DNA of 64,000 bases, from the NCBI GenBank assembly GCA_963753545.1, contig CAVWCQ010000008.1, positions 3,286,001 through 3,350,000 of the forward strand. The letters are read 5' to 3'. Of this stretch, positions 55,526 through 64,000 are shown one piece after another. Source of the stretch: CAVWCQ01 sp963753545. Its GTDB lineage: Bacteria; Chloroflexota; Anaerolineae; Aggregatilineales; Aggregatilineaceae. Position 1 is the first letter of the stretch, and every line of letters begins with the position of its first letter. A program made the position numbers and the translations under genes. Below the pieces are notes generated by a model. That model was not told the origin of the DNA. It searched no databases and saw only the letters and a list, made by a program, of their open reading frames with translations.

Positions 55526-57473
55526 ATGCCTCTTCTCACGGGTTGCGCCTATTACCCGGAACAATGGCCAAGTGATCGCTGGGCTAATGACGCTCGCTTG
55601 ATGCGCGAAGCGGGGATCAGTGTCGTCCGGCTGGCCGAATTCGCCTGGGATAAACTCGAACCCCAACCCGGCACCTACGATTTTGATTGGCTCGAACAGG
55701 CTGTTGAAACGCTGGCGAATGCAGGTATTAAGATTGTCCTGTGTACACCGACCGCTACGCCGCCTCCCTGGTTGACTTATGAACACCCCGAGATTTGCCG
55801 GGTGGAACAAAATGGCGTACGCGTCAGTACCGGAGCACGGCGGTCAGCGTGTGCAAACGTGCCTGCCTATCGCGCCAAGTCACGCCAGATTGTGGAGCAG
55901 ATCGCTCAGCGTTTTGGACAACATCCGGCAGTGATCGGCTGGCAGATCGACAACGAATTTGGCTGCGGCAAATCAACTCGCTGCCACTGTGAACTCTTGC
56001 CGCCAGCGTTTTCATGAGTGGCTGGCAGACAAATATAATACGTTGGACGTGCTCAATCAGGCATGGGGAACGCAGTTTTGGGGGATGACTTACCCTAGTT
56101 GGGACCATATCCCGATCCCCGGCATCACCACGGAACCGCAAAGCCCCTCCATGCGTCTCGATTACCGCCGCTTTTCATCGGATAGCTGGAAAGGGTTCCA
56201 GCAGATGCAGATCGGCATCCTGCACGGTACTTCGCCAGACCGCTGGATCACCCACAATTTTATGATCCGCCACTGGTCGCTCGATTACTGGCGGCTGGCA
56301 GAAGATCTGGACTTTGTTTCCTACGACAACTATCCACATGGGGTGGATGATCCCGCTGAAGTTGCGATGAATCTGGACCTGATGCGTTCTTTTAAACGCC
56401 GCCCATTCTGGGTGATGGAGCAGCAGCCGGGACGGGTGAACTGGCACCCCTACAGCCCGCCTGTTCCCGATGGTCAGGTGCGCGTCTGGAGCCATCAGGC
56501 AGTGGCACACGGGGCGGAATCTATCGTGTATTTCAGCTTCCAGCCTGCACGATCCGGGCAAGAACAGTATCATGCCGGGTTCCTAAAATGGGATGGCTCG
56601 CCCGATCAGACATTTGTTGAAGCACAGCAGGTTGCCGAGGACTTTGCGGCGCTGCCCACCCTCAAACGCCCGGCTGCATCGGTTGGCATCCTATTTGATT
56701 ATGACGACCTGTGGGCGATTGAACTGGAACCGCACAACCGCGACTTCAGCTATTGGAAACTCGTGAACGAGATTTACCGCGCCTACTGGCAGGCCAACAT
56801 TCCGGTAGACTTTGTGCCGCGCGGTGTTGATCCGGCGGGCTATGAAACGCTGATCGTTCCGGCAGCCATCCTGATTCACCCTGGCGAAGCGGAGAAATGG
56901 CATGCCTGGGTCGAAAAGGGCGGGCGCTTGATCATTACCTTCAGGTCTGGAGTTCGCGAACTGAGCAATACCGCGCACCTGGGGCTGATGCCGGGCGGAC
57001 TGCTCGATCTGGTGGGCGCACAGGTTAAGCGTTTCTGTTCTGCGCCACCAGCGACTTATACGGACTGGCCGGAGCATCGCCCCGGTACACAGATTCAGTC
57101 CATGACGGGAAATCAATCTTATCGATATAAGCTCTGGGCCGAATCATTGGAGCCGACAACCGCCCAGCCCATTTTTACTTACACGGACGGGCTGCTGGCG
57201 GGCGAGATTGCAGCTACTCAGAATACCATTGGGGCAGGAAGGGTGTTTTATATCGGCTGTTGGGTTGAAGACTTTGCCCAGTTCGCTCATGCACAGGGGT
57301 GGCTCCCCCCCATCGAGACGGCTTTACAGCAGACCCTCTTGCAGGGGGAAGGGGACTCGCGCTGGCTCCTGACTCTGAATCACAGCGGACACGCGGTTGA
57401 GGATTTAAGCGGGTTTGGTGTGCGTTACCGGAAAAGCGCCGTAAAGCCCCTACCTTCAGGCAAGGGGATATAA
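55526..57473 (+). CDS. GH42 beta-galactosidase (apparent frameshift, altered C-terminus)
   Basis: A beta-galactosidase of about 648 residues acting on galactosides in the cytoplasm. The GH42 N-terminus is clear (TGCAYYPEQWPSDRW, VVRLAEFAWDKLEP). The acid/base Glu lies in GWQIDNEFGCG and the nucleophile Glu in FWVMEQQPGRVNW. Dropping one G near 55989-55991 joins the halves as CHCNSCRQRFHEWLADKY. The C-terminal beta domain is cut short: after LLTLNHSGHAVEDL the frame runs into an IS605-like end and stops at 57473. It is the last enzyme-type gene of the LacI operon. The loss of some 30-40 final residues may not abolish activity. Confidence 0.85.
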
Positions 57474-57777
57474 GGCGTGATCACTGGCTTTCTTGCCTCA
57501 GATATCCTATAATTCCTCCTACGCACCTTTCAAATCGTATAGATAGGCGGTTGCGCGGACAACTCTCTCCGCGCGTAAAATCTGTAGAGACTGCAGGTGC
57601 CGCTCTGGGAGACGTTGTGCTTCAAAGCCCGCTCCCGATAGAGCCAACCCACTTTTGGGGTGGGACGCACCCTTGTCGCCTAACGTAGACCCTCTGCTCA
57701 GCCTTCGGGTGAAAGTAAGGTCAAGCGTGCGCCAGAAGCCCCCAGCTTTAGCTGTGGGGAGCGTCACGAAGAGGTGG
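57450..57777 (+). mobile_element. IS605/TnpB-type relic with right-end scaffold
   Basis: A segment of about 330 bases bounded by hairpins like those of the full TnpB element: CCCCTACCTTCAGGCAAGGGG near 57464-57484 on the left and CCCCCAGCTTTAGCTGTGGGG near 57740-57760 on the right, with a third stem CCCACTTTTGGGGTGGG near 57648. The right end ends AGCGTCAC, similar to CGTTGAC at the intact element. No tnpB coding sequence survives. It lies between the truncated GH42 gene and the broken GH31 gene, so its insertion and later loss of the middle may explain both. Boundaries are approximate. Confidence 0.5.
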
Positions 57778-57783
57778 AATCTG

Positions 57784-58358
57784 ATGACGGAACTTAAACG
57801 GCGCGATGGGACCACACTGCTGAATATCACGCACACGAGTCCAGCCGAGCCTGCCGTTGAGGCATGGGAACATGGCCTGATCTGGCATGGCGTGGAAAAA
57901 CTTGTGATCGCGCTGGACGATCTGCACTGGTATGGGCAGGGCAGCCTGGGTAACCAACTCTGGCCGCTGCTCCGATGCCGATCATCCAATTCAGCATCCC
58001 GCCCTGGAAGTTTGGTGACGAGTGTGCAGAGATCTGTGCACAATACGCGCATTTGCACGGAAAACTGAACCACCGACAGCGCAGTCTGATCGAGCAACAG
58101 GTTCCTATCGTCCGTCCGGTATGGTGGATTGCTCCGGCTGATGAAGTTTCTCTAACTTGTGACGACGAGTATCTGATCGGTAACAGCCTGTTGGTCGCCC
58201 CGGTCATCAGTGAGGGGGCGCGGGCACGGGACGTTTATCTACCCGCCGGGACGTGGCGAAGCTATTGGAACCTCAACGAACTTCACGAGGGCGGCTGGCT
58301 GCGAAACTATCCGGCTCCGCTGGATGTGCTTCCTCTCTTTGAGCGCCTGAGCGAGTAA
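57784..58358 (+). pseudogene. GH31-family glycosidase remnant with internal deletion
   Basis: Two ends of one gene remain. The first part (to about 57965) reads MTELKRRDGTTLLNITHTS...GLIWHGVEKLVIALDDLHWY, ending GQGSLGNQLWPL, like the N-terminal beta domain of MYORG-like GH31 enzymes. The second part, in another frame to 58358, reads QFSIPPWKFGDECAEICAQY, then VRPVWWIAPADE and ARDVYLPAGTWRSYWNL, the barrel end and C-terminal domain. Several hundred residues, including both catalytic Asp, are missing, so it cannot be an active enzyme. It would have degraded alpha-linked oligosaccharides together with the GH42 enzyme. Confidence 0.75.
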
Positions 58359-58363
58359 GTTTA

Positions 58364-58386
58364 GGGGCGGGAATATCTCTCGCCCC
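58364..58386 (+). terminator. Hairpin after the GH31 remnant
   Basis: GGGGCGGGA pairs with TCTCGCCCC (one G-T pair) around a five-base loop, 5 bases after the remnant's stop. It probably marks the original end of the LacI-controlled operon; no T run is present. Confidence 0.6.
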
Positions 58387-58400
58387 GTCAGTTCACCTCT

Positions 58401-58674
58401 TACTAACAAACTTTTCGGAAAAATTAGTTGATCACTTCTACGACGGAGCGATCTGCTATACCCCCCCTTTTCGGTTTCACGACTAACCATTCCCTAACGA
58501 TTTGCCTACTTCCAAAATCTTGCTGTTTTAAAAGAAGGGTATTACAGAAAATAGACAGGCTTAGAGCTACGCAATCCGGCAAGCAACGCCCCTATTGCGT
58601 CTACTCTCAGAATACACCCAATGTGCTCTCCAAAATACTCCTTTAAAGTTGAACCTTAAGTGCTAATTTGGAGA
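58401..58674 (+). repeat. Dispersed repeat family, copy C
   Basis: Nearly the same head as copy A (ACTAACAAACTTTTCGGAAA), the C-run and GACTAACCATTCCCTAACGA shared with copy B, and the tail CTTTAAAGTTGAACCTTAAG at 58641-58660. It lies at the 3' border of the LacI operon. The rest of the gap to 59104 holds short GC-rich hairpins (for example CTTGCTTCGCAAG near 58811) but no convincing gene. Confidence 0.7.
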
Positions 58675-59104
58675 TAACCGTAAAGAAAATTCCAGCACAT
58701 CAAGGAACGAAATGCAATAGTCTGGAAAGAAATAAGCGTTGTGGATCGCGGGCAGGCCCTCATCCCGGCTCAGCAAAAGCGGCTGAGCTTCCCTTCCCCC
58801 ACAGCTTGGCTTGCTTCGCAAGCACGCGGGGGGAAGGGGAAAACGATTTAGAAAAGAGCGTTCCCTTGCTTAAGTTGACACAGAATCGGGCGCAGCGGCT
58901 TAGCTGCTTCGCCGCACGCAAAGCAGCGCCCTACAAAAACTCCCCACATAATCCGCTTGGCTGCACGCTAGCAGCACCCCCGCATGAGTATTTCACAATC
59001 TCCGTTGATCTATTCCTTATGGCAATAATGACGAGGATTAGCCTCAGACGGGCCGTTATACTTTTCACTATTTGCCGCGCAACAGGATAAGGAGATTGGC
59101 TTTT

Positions 59105-60439
59105 ATGCTGCCCGTATCATGGGGGGATACATCCGGTCAATTCCATCCGGCCAGTGCACCCGACTATCTGCCGCTGCCACAACTCCATCAGGTGCAACTT
59201 CAGCGATTGCAAGCCACCGTTCAACGCGCATACGATCATGTAGAACTCTTCCATAACCGCATGAACGAGAGCGGATTGATGCCACAAGACATCCAATCCC
59301 TGGAAGACATCAACCGTTTACCCTTTACAACCAAGTTCGATCTGCGGGATACCTATCCTTTTGGGCTGTTCGCCAGCCCCATGCAGGAAATCGTGCGTCT
59401 GCATGCCTCATCGGGAACCACTGGCCGGCCCATAGTCGTTGCTTATACACGCGAAGATGTGGCCGTTTGGACCAGCGTCATGCTGCGCAGCTTCGCAGCC
59501 TGCGGCCTGCACCAGAGCGACATTGTGCAAAATGCGTATGGTTATGGCCTATTCACAGGGGGACTTGGTGCGCATTACGGCGCAGAAGCGATGGGCGCGA
59601 CTGTGATTCCCATTTCAGGGGGGAACGCCGACCGCCAGTTGATGTTGATGAAAGACTTCGGGACCACTGCCATTTGCTGCACGCCGTCCTACTTTATCCA
59701 CTTAATTGAGCGCGCAGGGGAAATGGGCATGAACTTAAGGGAGCTTCCCCTCCGCGTGGGTGTGTTTGGGGCAGAGCCGTGGAGCGAATCCATGCGGCAG
59801 TACATTCAGGAAAACAGCCCCATCCAGGCATTTGATATCTACGGCCTTTCGGAGATCACCGGGCCAGGGGTCGGTATCGAATGCAACGAACATCATGGTC
59901 TGCATATCCTTGAAGATCACTTCTATCCTGAGATTATTGATCCCGATAGCGGGGCAGTTCTGGCGGATGGCGAAGAAGGCGAACTCGTTCTCACAACCCT
60001 GAGCAAGCGCGCCATGCCGCTGATTCGCTACCGCACGCGCGATATTACCCGGCTGTATATTGAACCGTGTGCCTGCGGGCGGACGATACGCCGCATCGCT
60101 CGCATTGGACGGCGCACCGATGATATGATAATCATCAGAGGCATCAATGTTTTTCCGTCCCAAATCGAAAACGCGCTCTTCCAGATCGAAGGCACTCTCC
60201 CTCATTACCAGATTATCCTGACACGCGAAAAAGGGCTGGACGAAATGGAAGTCCAGGTCGAGGTTACACCGGAGGTTTTCAGCGACAAAATCGGCGCGTT
60301 GGAAAGCCTGCATGAACGATTGGGCCAGGCAATAGAGGGCACACTAAACCTGCGCGTGAGTGTGCGGCTGGTCGCACCTCATACAATTCAGCGCAGCGAA
60401 GGTAAGGCCAAACGAATTATCGATCAGCGCAAGATGTAA
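59105..60439 (+). CDS. Phenylacetate-CoA ligase family enzyme
   Basis: A 444-residue adenylate-forming enzyme of the PaaK family, which joins an aromatic acid to CoA using ATP. Motifs are RLHASSGTTGRPIVVAYT (phosphate loop), FDIYGLSEITGPGVGIEC, and YRTRDITRLY with the C-terminal Lys in SEGKAKRI. The ATG at 59105 follows AAGGAG. The next gene is an ACT-domain protein, a pairing often seen in anaerobes where the ligase works near indolepyruvate or aryl-acid metabolism. No phenylacetate ring-oxidation genes are present, so its role is probably activation of arylacetates rather than the full aerobic pathway. Confidence 0.9.
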   Translation: MLPVSWGDTSGQFHPASAPDYLPLPQLHQVQLQRLQATVQRAYDHVELFHNRMNESGLMPQDIQSLEDINRLPFTTKFDLRDTYPFGLFASPMQEIVRLHASSGTTGRPIVVAYTREDVAVWTSVMLRSFAACGLHQSDIVQNAYGYGLFTGGLGAHYGAEAMGATVIPISGGNADRQLMLMKDFGTTAICCTPSYFIHLIERAGEMGMNLRELPLRVGVFGAEPWSESMRQYIQENSPIQAFDIYGLSEITGPGVGIECNEHHGLHILEDHFYPEIIDPDSGAVLADGEEGELVLTTLSKRAMPLIRYRTRDITRLYIEPCACGRTIRRIARIGRRTDDMIIIRGINVFPSQIENALFQIEGTLPHYQIILTREKGLDEMEVQVEVTPEVFSDKIGALESLHERLGQAIEGTLNLRVSVRLVAPHTIQRSEGKAKRIIDQRKM

Positions 60440-60454
60440 CAGGAGGTGTCGTCG

Positions 60455-60880
60455 ATGAAACTGCACCAACTTTCAGTGTTTGTGGAAAATAAACCCGGCC
60501 AATTGAAGGCTGTGTGCCAGGCATTAGCAGCCGCCAACTTAAATATTCAGACGCTGACGCTGGCCGATACCAAGGAATTTGGCATTTTACGGATGATCCT
60601 TCACGATTGGGAGCGTGCCCAGTCTGTTTTGGAACAGGCGGGGTTTGTTGCCACTATCTCCGAGGTTCTTGCCCTCGAAGTATCGGATCGTCCTGGCGGC
60701 CTGGCTGAAGTCCTGAGCATCATTGATGAGGCAAATCTCAATGTCGAGTATATGTATGCCTTTACTTTTGGGCGCAACAACAGAGCTGTACTGATTTTCC
60801 GATTTGACAATGCGGATACCGCTCTCGAACGACTCAAAGACAAGGGGATTAATGTGGTCGGCAGTGTGGAACTCGCCTGA
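60455..60880 (+). CDS. Tandem ACT-domain protein
   Basis: A 141-residue protein made of two ACT domains: the first begins LHQLSVFVENKPGQLKAVC, the second EVSDRPGGLAEVLSIIDEAN with VEYMYAFTFGRNNRAVLIF. ACT domains bind amino acids or related small molecules and control partner enzymes. The ATG at 60455 has AGGAGG 9 bases upstream. It follows the phenylacetate-CoA ligase gene by 15 bases, so it probably senses an aromatic amino acid or acid and modulates that enzyme. Confidence 0.9.
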   Translation: MKLHQLSVFVENKPGQLKAVCQALAAANLNIQTLTLADTKEFGILRMILHDWERAQSVLEQAGFVATISEVLALEVSDRPGGLAEVLSIIDEANLNVEYMYAFTFGRNNRAVLIFRFDNADTALERLKDKGINVVGSVELA

Positions 60881-60890
60881 TAGGCAGATG

Positions 60891-60919
60891 GAGGGGGTAA
60901 TGCTTCTCTATTACCCCTC
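60891..60919. terminator. Terminator-like hairpin after the ACT gene
   Basis: GAGGGGGTAAT and ATTACCCCTC pair with one bulged base around an eight-base loop, 10 bases after the ACT-protein stop. Followed by a mixed sequence without a long T run. Confidence 0.65.
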
Positions 60920-60982
60920 AACTCGCTCAATAACCATAACTTTGCCCCGGTGATCGATCTTGCCCTCCGACAGCAAGCGCAT
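60911..60982 (-). pseudogene. Possible tail of a lost leftward gene
   Basis: A 23-codon frame on the minus strand reads MRLLSEGKIDHRGKVMVIER and ends at a stop inside the hairpin. It vaguely resembles the C-terminus of saccharopine-dehydrogenase-like enzymes. There is no upstream coding sequence, so at most it is a relic. The remaining bases up to 61263 are AT-rich and I see no other feature in them. Confidence 0.25.
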
Positions 60983-61263
60983 TGTTTGGGTTGATTAGAG
61001 ACGCTTCGCACTAAGCCGAGAGTCGTTCGTTCCCCGTAAAAAAACGCCAGGATTGACTTGCTTAATATTTCACAATATTGACATAAAAAATAACCCGCCA
61101 TAGACTACTAAAAGTAAGAAGAACTTGATAAATATTCCTTGTTTGTCATCCCCTGCATTGCAGTCCCATTGCTTTCGACCTATATAACATTTTTCACGGC
61201 TTTTCAGTATTGGTCTGGCGTCACTGTTCGGTCGCTTGTTTTCGAGTGATTAAGGCAGACAAC

Positions 61264-63288
61264 GTGAGCGCAATATCTGTAAATGTAAAAGCTGTTGCCA
61301 AACAAGAACGGGCGAATGTTCCATCCGCCAAGACCCGCCGCCTAAAACGCTTCCAACTCTTTCTATTTCTGCTGCTTCTGGCGCTTCTGCTTTCGGGCTG
61401 TACACCCGCCATCACGGATAAAGAGGTACTGGATATCTTTACCGCGATCACGGCGACAAGCCTGTTTACCCAAAGGAAGGCCAGAGCGCTCACGGAGTTT
61501 GATCATTTTGTCAAACATCGCATCCGAGCGCTTGTCACGGAAAACTCCAGTTGGAAAACGGCCCCCTATACTATTCTGGCGAACCGGATAGCGCTTGAGA
61601 TCGACAAGGTTGCCACCTTTATCGACGAAAAACTGGGGACGCCAGAAGCCCCTGGGAAATTGGGCGGGTCGATTGATCCCGGTATTCCGCCGCACACAGA
61701 CTTAAAAGATGTCGCCAAAATGTATGTCGATGATGGGCAGGAACTCATCGGGCAGCGTGAAACCAAATTCGTGACGGCGCGGCGGCAGCGGGTAAGGCAA
61801 ATCGTCTGGCGGGCAATGGCCATTCACGCAAATCTGTGGAAAAACCCCGGTTCGCCCACCGATGTGGATATGCAGCTTGTCGCCCTTGAGGAGATTTTGA
61901 ACCGCCGCCTGCGCTTCATCGAGCGCATGATCTATACGGACGATGCTCAGGGAGATCGCAGCCTGAAGTGGACTATCAACGCAGCGGGCGGCCCCTGGAC
62001 AGATGGCATGCGAACGGTGCTGTTCGAGTATCCCTTCCTGTTCACGAGTGACACATCGGCAGGATCATTTGTCAGTGGCGTGACGGCAGCCGGATTGAAT
62101 CTAACCGATTTAACCGATTTCACGGTCAACGGCCCACCACGCAACGAGATTCGCTACAAGATCCGGGCAGGACGCATCAGACCCGGAATCGCGGGGAACT
62201 GGGAACTGGAGTCCGACAACTACATCTGGAAAATGAAGCTGGACGGCAAAACGCCCGCGCAGGTTTTTGATGCGCTTGTGCCCGCCGTTTCTCCCGTTGA
62301 CACGGCTTTTGAGAACTTCTGGCAGCGGAACTGGATCTTCTGCGACCACATGGTGAGCGTGCTGGAAGTCGACGCGCTGCGGTTCGGATTATTCCGGCGC
62401 ACAGGGAACGAAACCGAGTTTAACAACGCCGCCGACGATGGGGTGAGACTGAGCGTCCCGATCCCGTCCACGGGCAGCCCAAATCCAAGCTCGCTGATGG
62501 ATAATGGCAGCGACTATTTTGAAGGTGTTGCCATTGGCGTCGAAGATCTTCAGATTGGCGATCTGGTTATCATCTGGAATAACTACTTCTTCCGCACCCT
62601 CTTTGCCACCGATTTCGGCCTCGAAAACAGCATCATCAGCGACATTTTTGGGGATGAGCCGCGCAACGCGAGTCTGGTGGGCCATGGGGCCTCAGAGCGG
62701 AAATATACGGAATTTGTCGGCGGGCTGGTGAACGATCTGGGCAGCATTCTGAAGGCCCTGCGCAAATTCATCACCAACAAGATCAACACCAGCGATCCGT
62801 CGCACAACTATTTGTTGACCGGCGTTGTGATCAAGCCCACCGCACCGTTCGTTCTGGAACTCGTCTTCTGGAATCCGTTTGACGAGGATCTCGATCCGGC
62901 AGATTCGAACCAGGAGATGCAGGTCCCTGGCGCGTGGTGGATTCGGGCAAAGCTTTCGGTGGTCAACCTGACCCTGGATCAGGCACTTATCCTGTTCCCC
63001 AAGTCTGTCGCCGTCGATACCTCGATCCATACGCCGCCGAAATTTCTCGAAGGTGCCGCCGGGGATTTTAGAGAGTCGATCTATATCCCGCTGTCGATGC
63101 CGAAAGGCGTCAGGGGCGGCTGGACGGGCTATTTTAAGCAGGCCAAAGACGATGCGACTAACGGACTGCCCCCCACTACTGTGAGCAAAGTGGAAGATGC
63201 CAAGGTGGACTCTGAGTGGGCACCCGGTTTCCACTATGCCGGACCCGGAACTAAAATTCCGGTCCTTCGGCCCAAGGTGCGCATATGA
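61264..63288 (+). CDS. Unrecognised large lipoprotein
   Basis: A lipoprotein of about 674 residues. A long basic N-region is followed by a hydrophobic core and lipobox LLLSGCTPA, so the mature protein is anchored outside the cytoplasmic membrane. After it come a helical region (about 55-200: FDHFVKHRIRALVTENSS, RLRFIERMIYTDD) and a mixed alpha/beta body with paired aromatic motifs (VIIWNNYFFRTLFATDFG, ELVFWNPFDEDLDPAD). I recognise no family. GTG 61264 is my chosen start; a TTG at 61210 is in frame. Its stop overlaps the start of the next gene, so the two products probably work together. Confidence 0.65.
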   Translation: MSAISVNVKAVAKQERANVPSAKTRRLKRFQLFLFLLLLALLLSGCTPAITDKEVLDIFTAITATSLFTQRKARALTEFDHFVKHRIRALVTENSSWKTAPYTILANRIALEIDKVATFIDEKLGTPEAPGKLGGSIDPGIPPHTDLKDVAKMYVDDGQELIGQRETKFVTARRQRVRQIVWRAMAIHANLWKNPGSPTDVDMQLVALEEILNRRLRFIERMIYTDDAQGDRSLKWTINAAGGPWTDGMRTVLFEYPFLFTSDTSAGSFVSGVTAAGLNLTDLTDFTVNGPPRNEIRYKIRAGRIRPGIAGNWELESDNYIWKMKLDGKTPAQVFDALVPAVSPVDTAFENFWQRNWIFCDHMVSVLEVDALRFGLFRRTGNETEFNNAADDGVRLSVPIPSTGSPNPSSLMDNGSDYFEGVAIGVEDLQIGDLVIIWNNYFFRTLFATDFGLENSIISDIFGDEPRNASLVGHGASERKYTEFVGGLVNDLGSILKALRKFITNKINTSDPSHNYLLTGVVIKPTAPFVLELVFWNPFDEDLDPADSNQEMQVPGAWWIRAKLSVVNLTLDQALILFPKSVAVDTSIHTPPKFLEGAAGDFRESIYIPLSMPKGVRGGWTGYFKQAKDDATNGLPPTTVSKVEDAKVDSEWAPGFHYAGPGTKIPVLRPKVRI

Positions 63289-64000
63289 GCAACGGGACAG
63301 CCTCTTCAGCAGCTTCTTCAATTGAACGTGTCGCGCAGTTTATCGCGGACGCCCTGGCGGCGCTCCTACCGTTTGTGGGAACGAATGATCCGAGCGGAGA
63401 ACCGATTCGCCTGTTGGTGCGCCAATTGGGATGGGAACTGCCCGGCCCTGTCCCACCGTCTCTGATCGCCCTGCGTCCGGCGGTTGCCGCCCTGGCTGAA
63501 AGCTCAGCGCACGCCACTGCCTTATTGGAGAAGGCGCGCAGCGGTCAGGAACCGTCCATCGAAGAGACTGCCGTCGTCCTGACGGCGCTCGTCGCGGCGC
63601 TCGCCAAAACGATTGCGGACCTATCCCAGTTGAATGGAAAACTGGCGAACGAGCTTCCTCCCGCTTTTGTCAGCTCCACCCAGATCAACCTGAACTTTGG
63701 GGCGCGGCTGCTCGATACCCTGTTTATCGAGGCGGCCCTCAAGCGCGTTCCGGCGGTGGTTCATGCGCTGCGGGTGCTCGGAATCTTTGAAATCTCGCAG
63801 CTAGACGCTAATCCCGCCACGTCTCAGCCGGAATTTACCTTCCGACGGATTCACTGGGAGCGCATCCCGCAGTTTTTCCAGAAGCCCGGCGATGTCTTCC
63901 GCGATGCTTACGGCTGGGGTACACCTGATCTGAAGCTGGAACCGCTGCTGGATGCACTGGCGGCGCTGACAAGCGGACACGGACTCTATGATTATCCTTC
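63285..64000 (+). CDS. Unrecognised large protein, N-terminal part (runs off the window)
   Basis: At least 238 codons, open to the end of the window. The ATG at 63285 overlaps the lipoprotein stop (ATGA). The visible part has no signal peptide and is mostly alpha-helical and Ala/Leu-rich (RVAQFIADALAALLPFVG, ETAVVLTALVAALAKTIADL), then turns to mixed structure (FTFRRIHWERIPQFFQKPGD). Large proteins with similar helical N-termini occur near phage-tail-like particles, but nothing here proves that. The next few kilobases are needed to name it. Confidence 0.6.
   Translation, partial: MSNGTASSAASSIERVAQFIADALAALLPFVGTNDPSGEPIRLLVRQLGWELPGPVPPSLIALRPAVAALAESSAHATALLEKARSGQEPSIEETAVVLTALVAALAKTIADLSQLNGKLANELPPAFVSSTQINLNFGARLLDTLFIEAALKRVPAVVHALRVLGIFEISQLDANPATSQPEFTFRRIHWERIPQFFQKPGDVFRDAYGWGTPDLKLEPLLDALAALTSGHGLYDYP

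Noticed and set aside
58668..59090. A 140-codon open frame before the phenylacetate-CoA ligase gene
   Set aside because: Composition is irregular, with nested hairpins and no homologous pattern; I treat it as non-coding.
1..64000. tRNA, rRNA and CRISPR arrays
   Set aside because: I looked for T-arm-like GGTTCRANNCC with a matching acceptor stem, for rRNA-like stretches and for short regularly spaced repeats, and found none.

Overview
The window looks like a chromosomal fragment (roughly mid-50s % GC by eye, not computed) of a saprophytic, probably facultatively anaerobic bacterium. Chloroflexota (Anaerolineae-like) is my best guess. It rests on the mix of several CUT1-type sugar ABC operons, a tungsten aldehyde:ferredoxin oxidoreductase with its radical SAM maturase, SorC and LacI regulators, and many glycoside hydrolases. 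No rRNA, tRNA or ribosomal-protein gene is visible to anchor the taxonomy.

Layout. 0-2.8 kb: tail of a pectin-type (Yes-like) operon with two ABC permeases, a DUF624/YesL protein and a GH105 unsaturated galacturonyl hydrolase. 3-7 kb: single genes (arylamine N-acetyltransferase, YwbE, phosphotriesterase-like hydrolase, AroE-like dehydrogenase). 6.6-11 kb: tungsten-enzyme module (PadR regulator, MoaD/ThiS protein, a small unknown protein, convergent AOR and radical SAM maturase). 11-11.8 kb: gene graveyard and a dispersed repeat. 11.8-23.5 kb: sugar operon with SorC regulator, DUF2291 lipoprotein, RbsA/RbsC-like transporter, a substrate-binding protein that is two near-identical domains in one chain, RbsD/FucU mutarotase, split transketolase, FGGY kinase and a fucose-isomerase-like enzyme. 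23.5-25.7 kb: six-hairpin glycosidase-like gene. 25.7-37.1 kb: metal and redox region with a CopB-type P-type ATPase, rhodanese lipoprotein, NarL-type two-component system, DUF2085 protein, a TnpB element, YHS protein, and a PCYCGC / CuA cupredoxin / NapH-like polyferredoxin / CuA-cytochrome c cluster. 37.7-48.6 kb: ten-gene leftward operon with a complete CUT1 transporter (two ATPases), two Gfo/Idh/MocA dehydrogenases and two sugar-phosphate-isomerase-like epimerases. 49.3-58.4 kb: LacI-controlled operon with binding protein, two permeases carrying unusual extracytoplasmic insertions, a GH42 beta-galactosidase and a wrecked GH31 gene, with an IS605-like relic between the last two. 59-60.9 kb: phenylacetate-CoA ligase plus ACT protein. 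61.2-64 kb: an unrecognised lipoprotein and a co-transcribed unrecognised large protein that runs off the end.

How the parts fit: three CUT1 permease sets and one CUT2 set point to uptake of plant-polysaccharide oligosaccharides. Only the leftward operon carries CUT1 ATPases, so these may serve the other permeases. Sugars released by GH105, GH42 and GH31 would feed isomerase/kinase/transketolase or dehydrogenase/epimerase routes.

Quality warning: at least nine otherwise intact genes are split by an apparent single-base indel, eight of them one extra base and most in or beside short homopolymers. I give these genes their full extent and mark the break. They look more like sequencing error than real decay, but that cannot be settled from one sequence.
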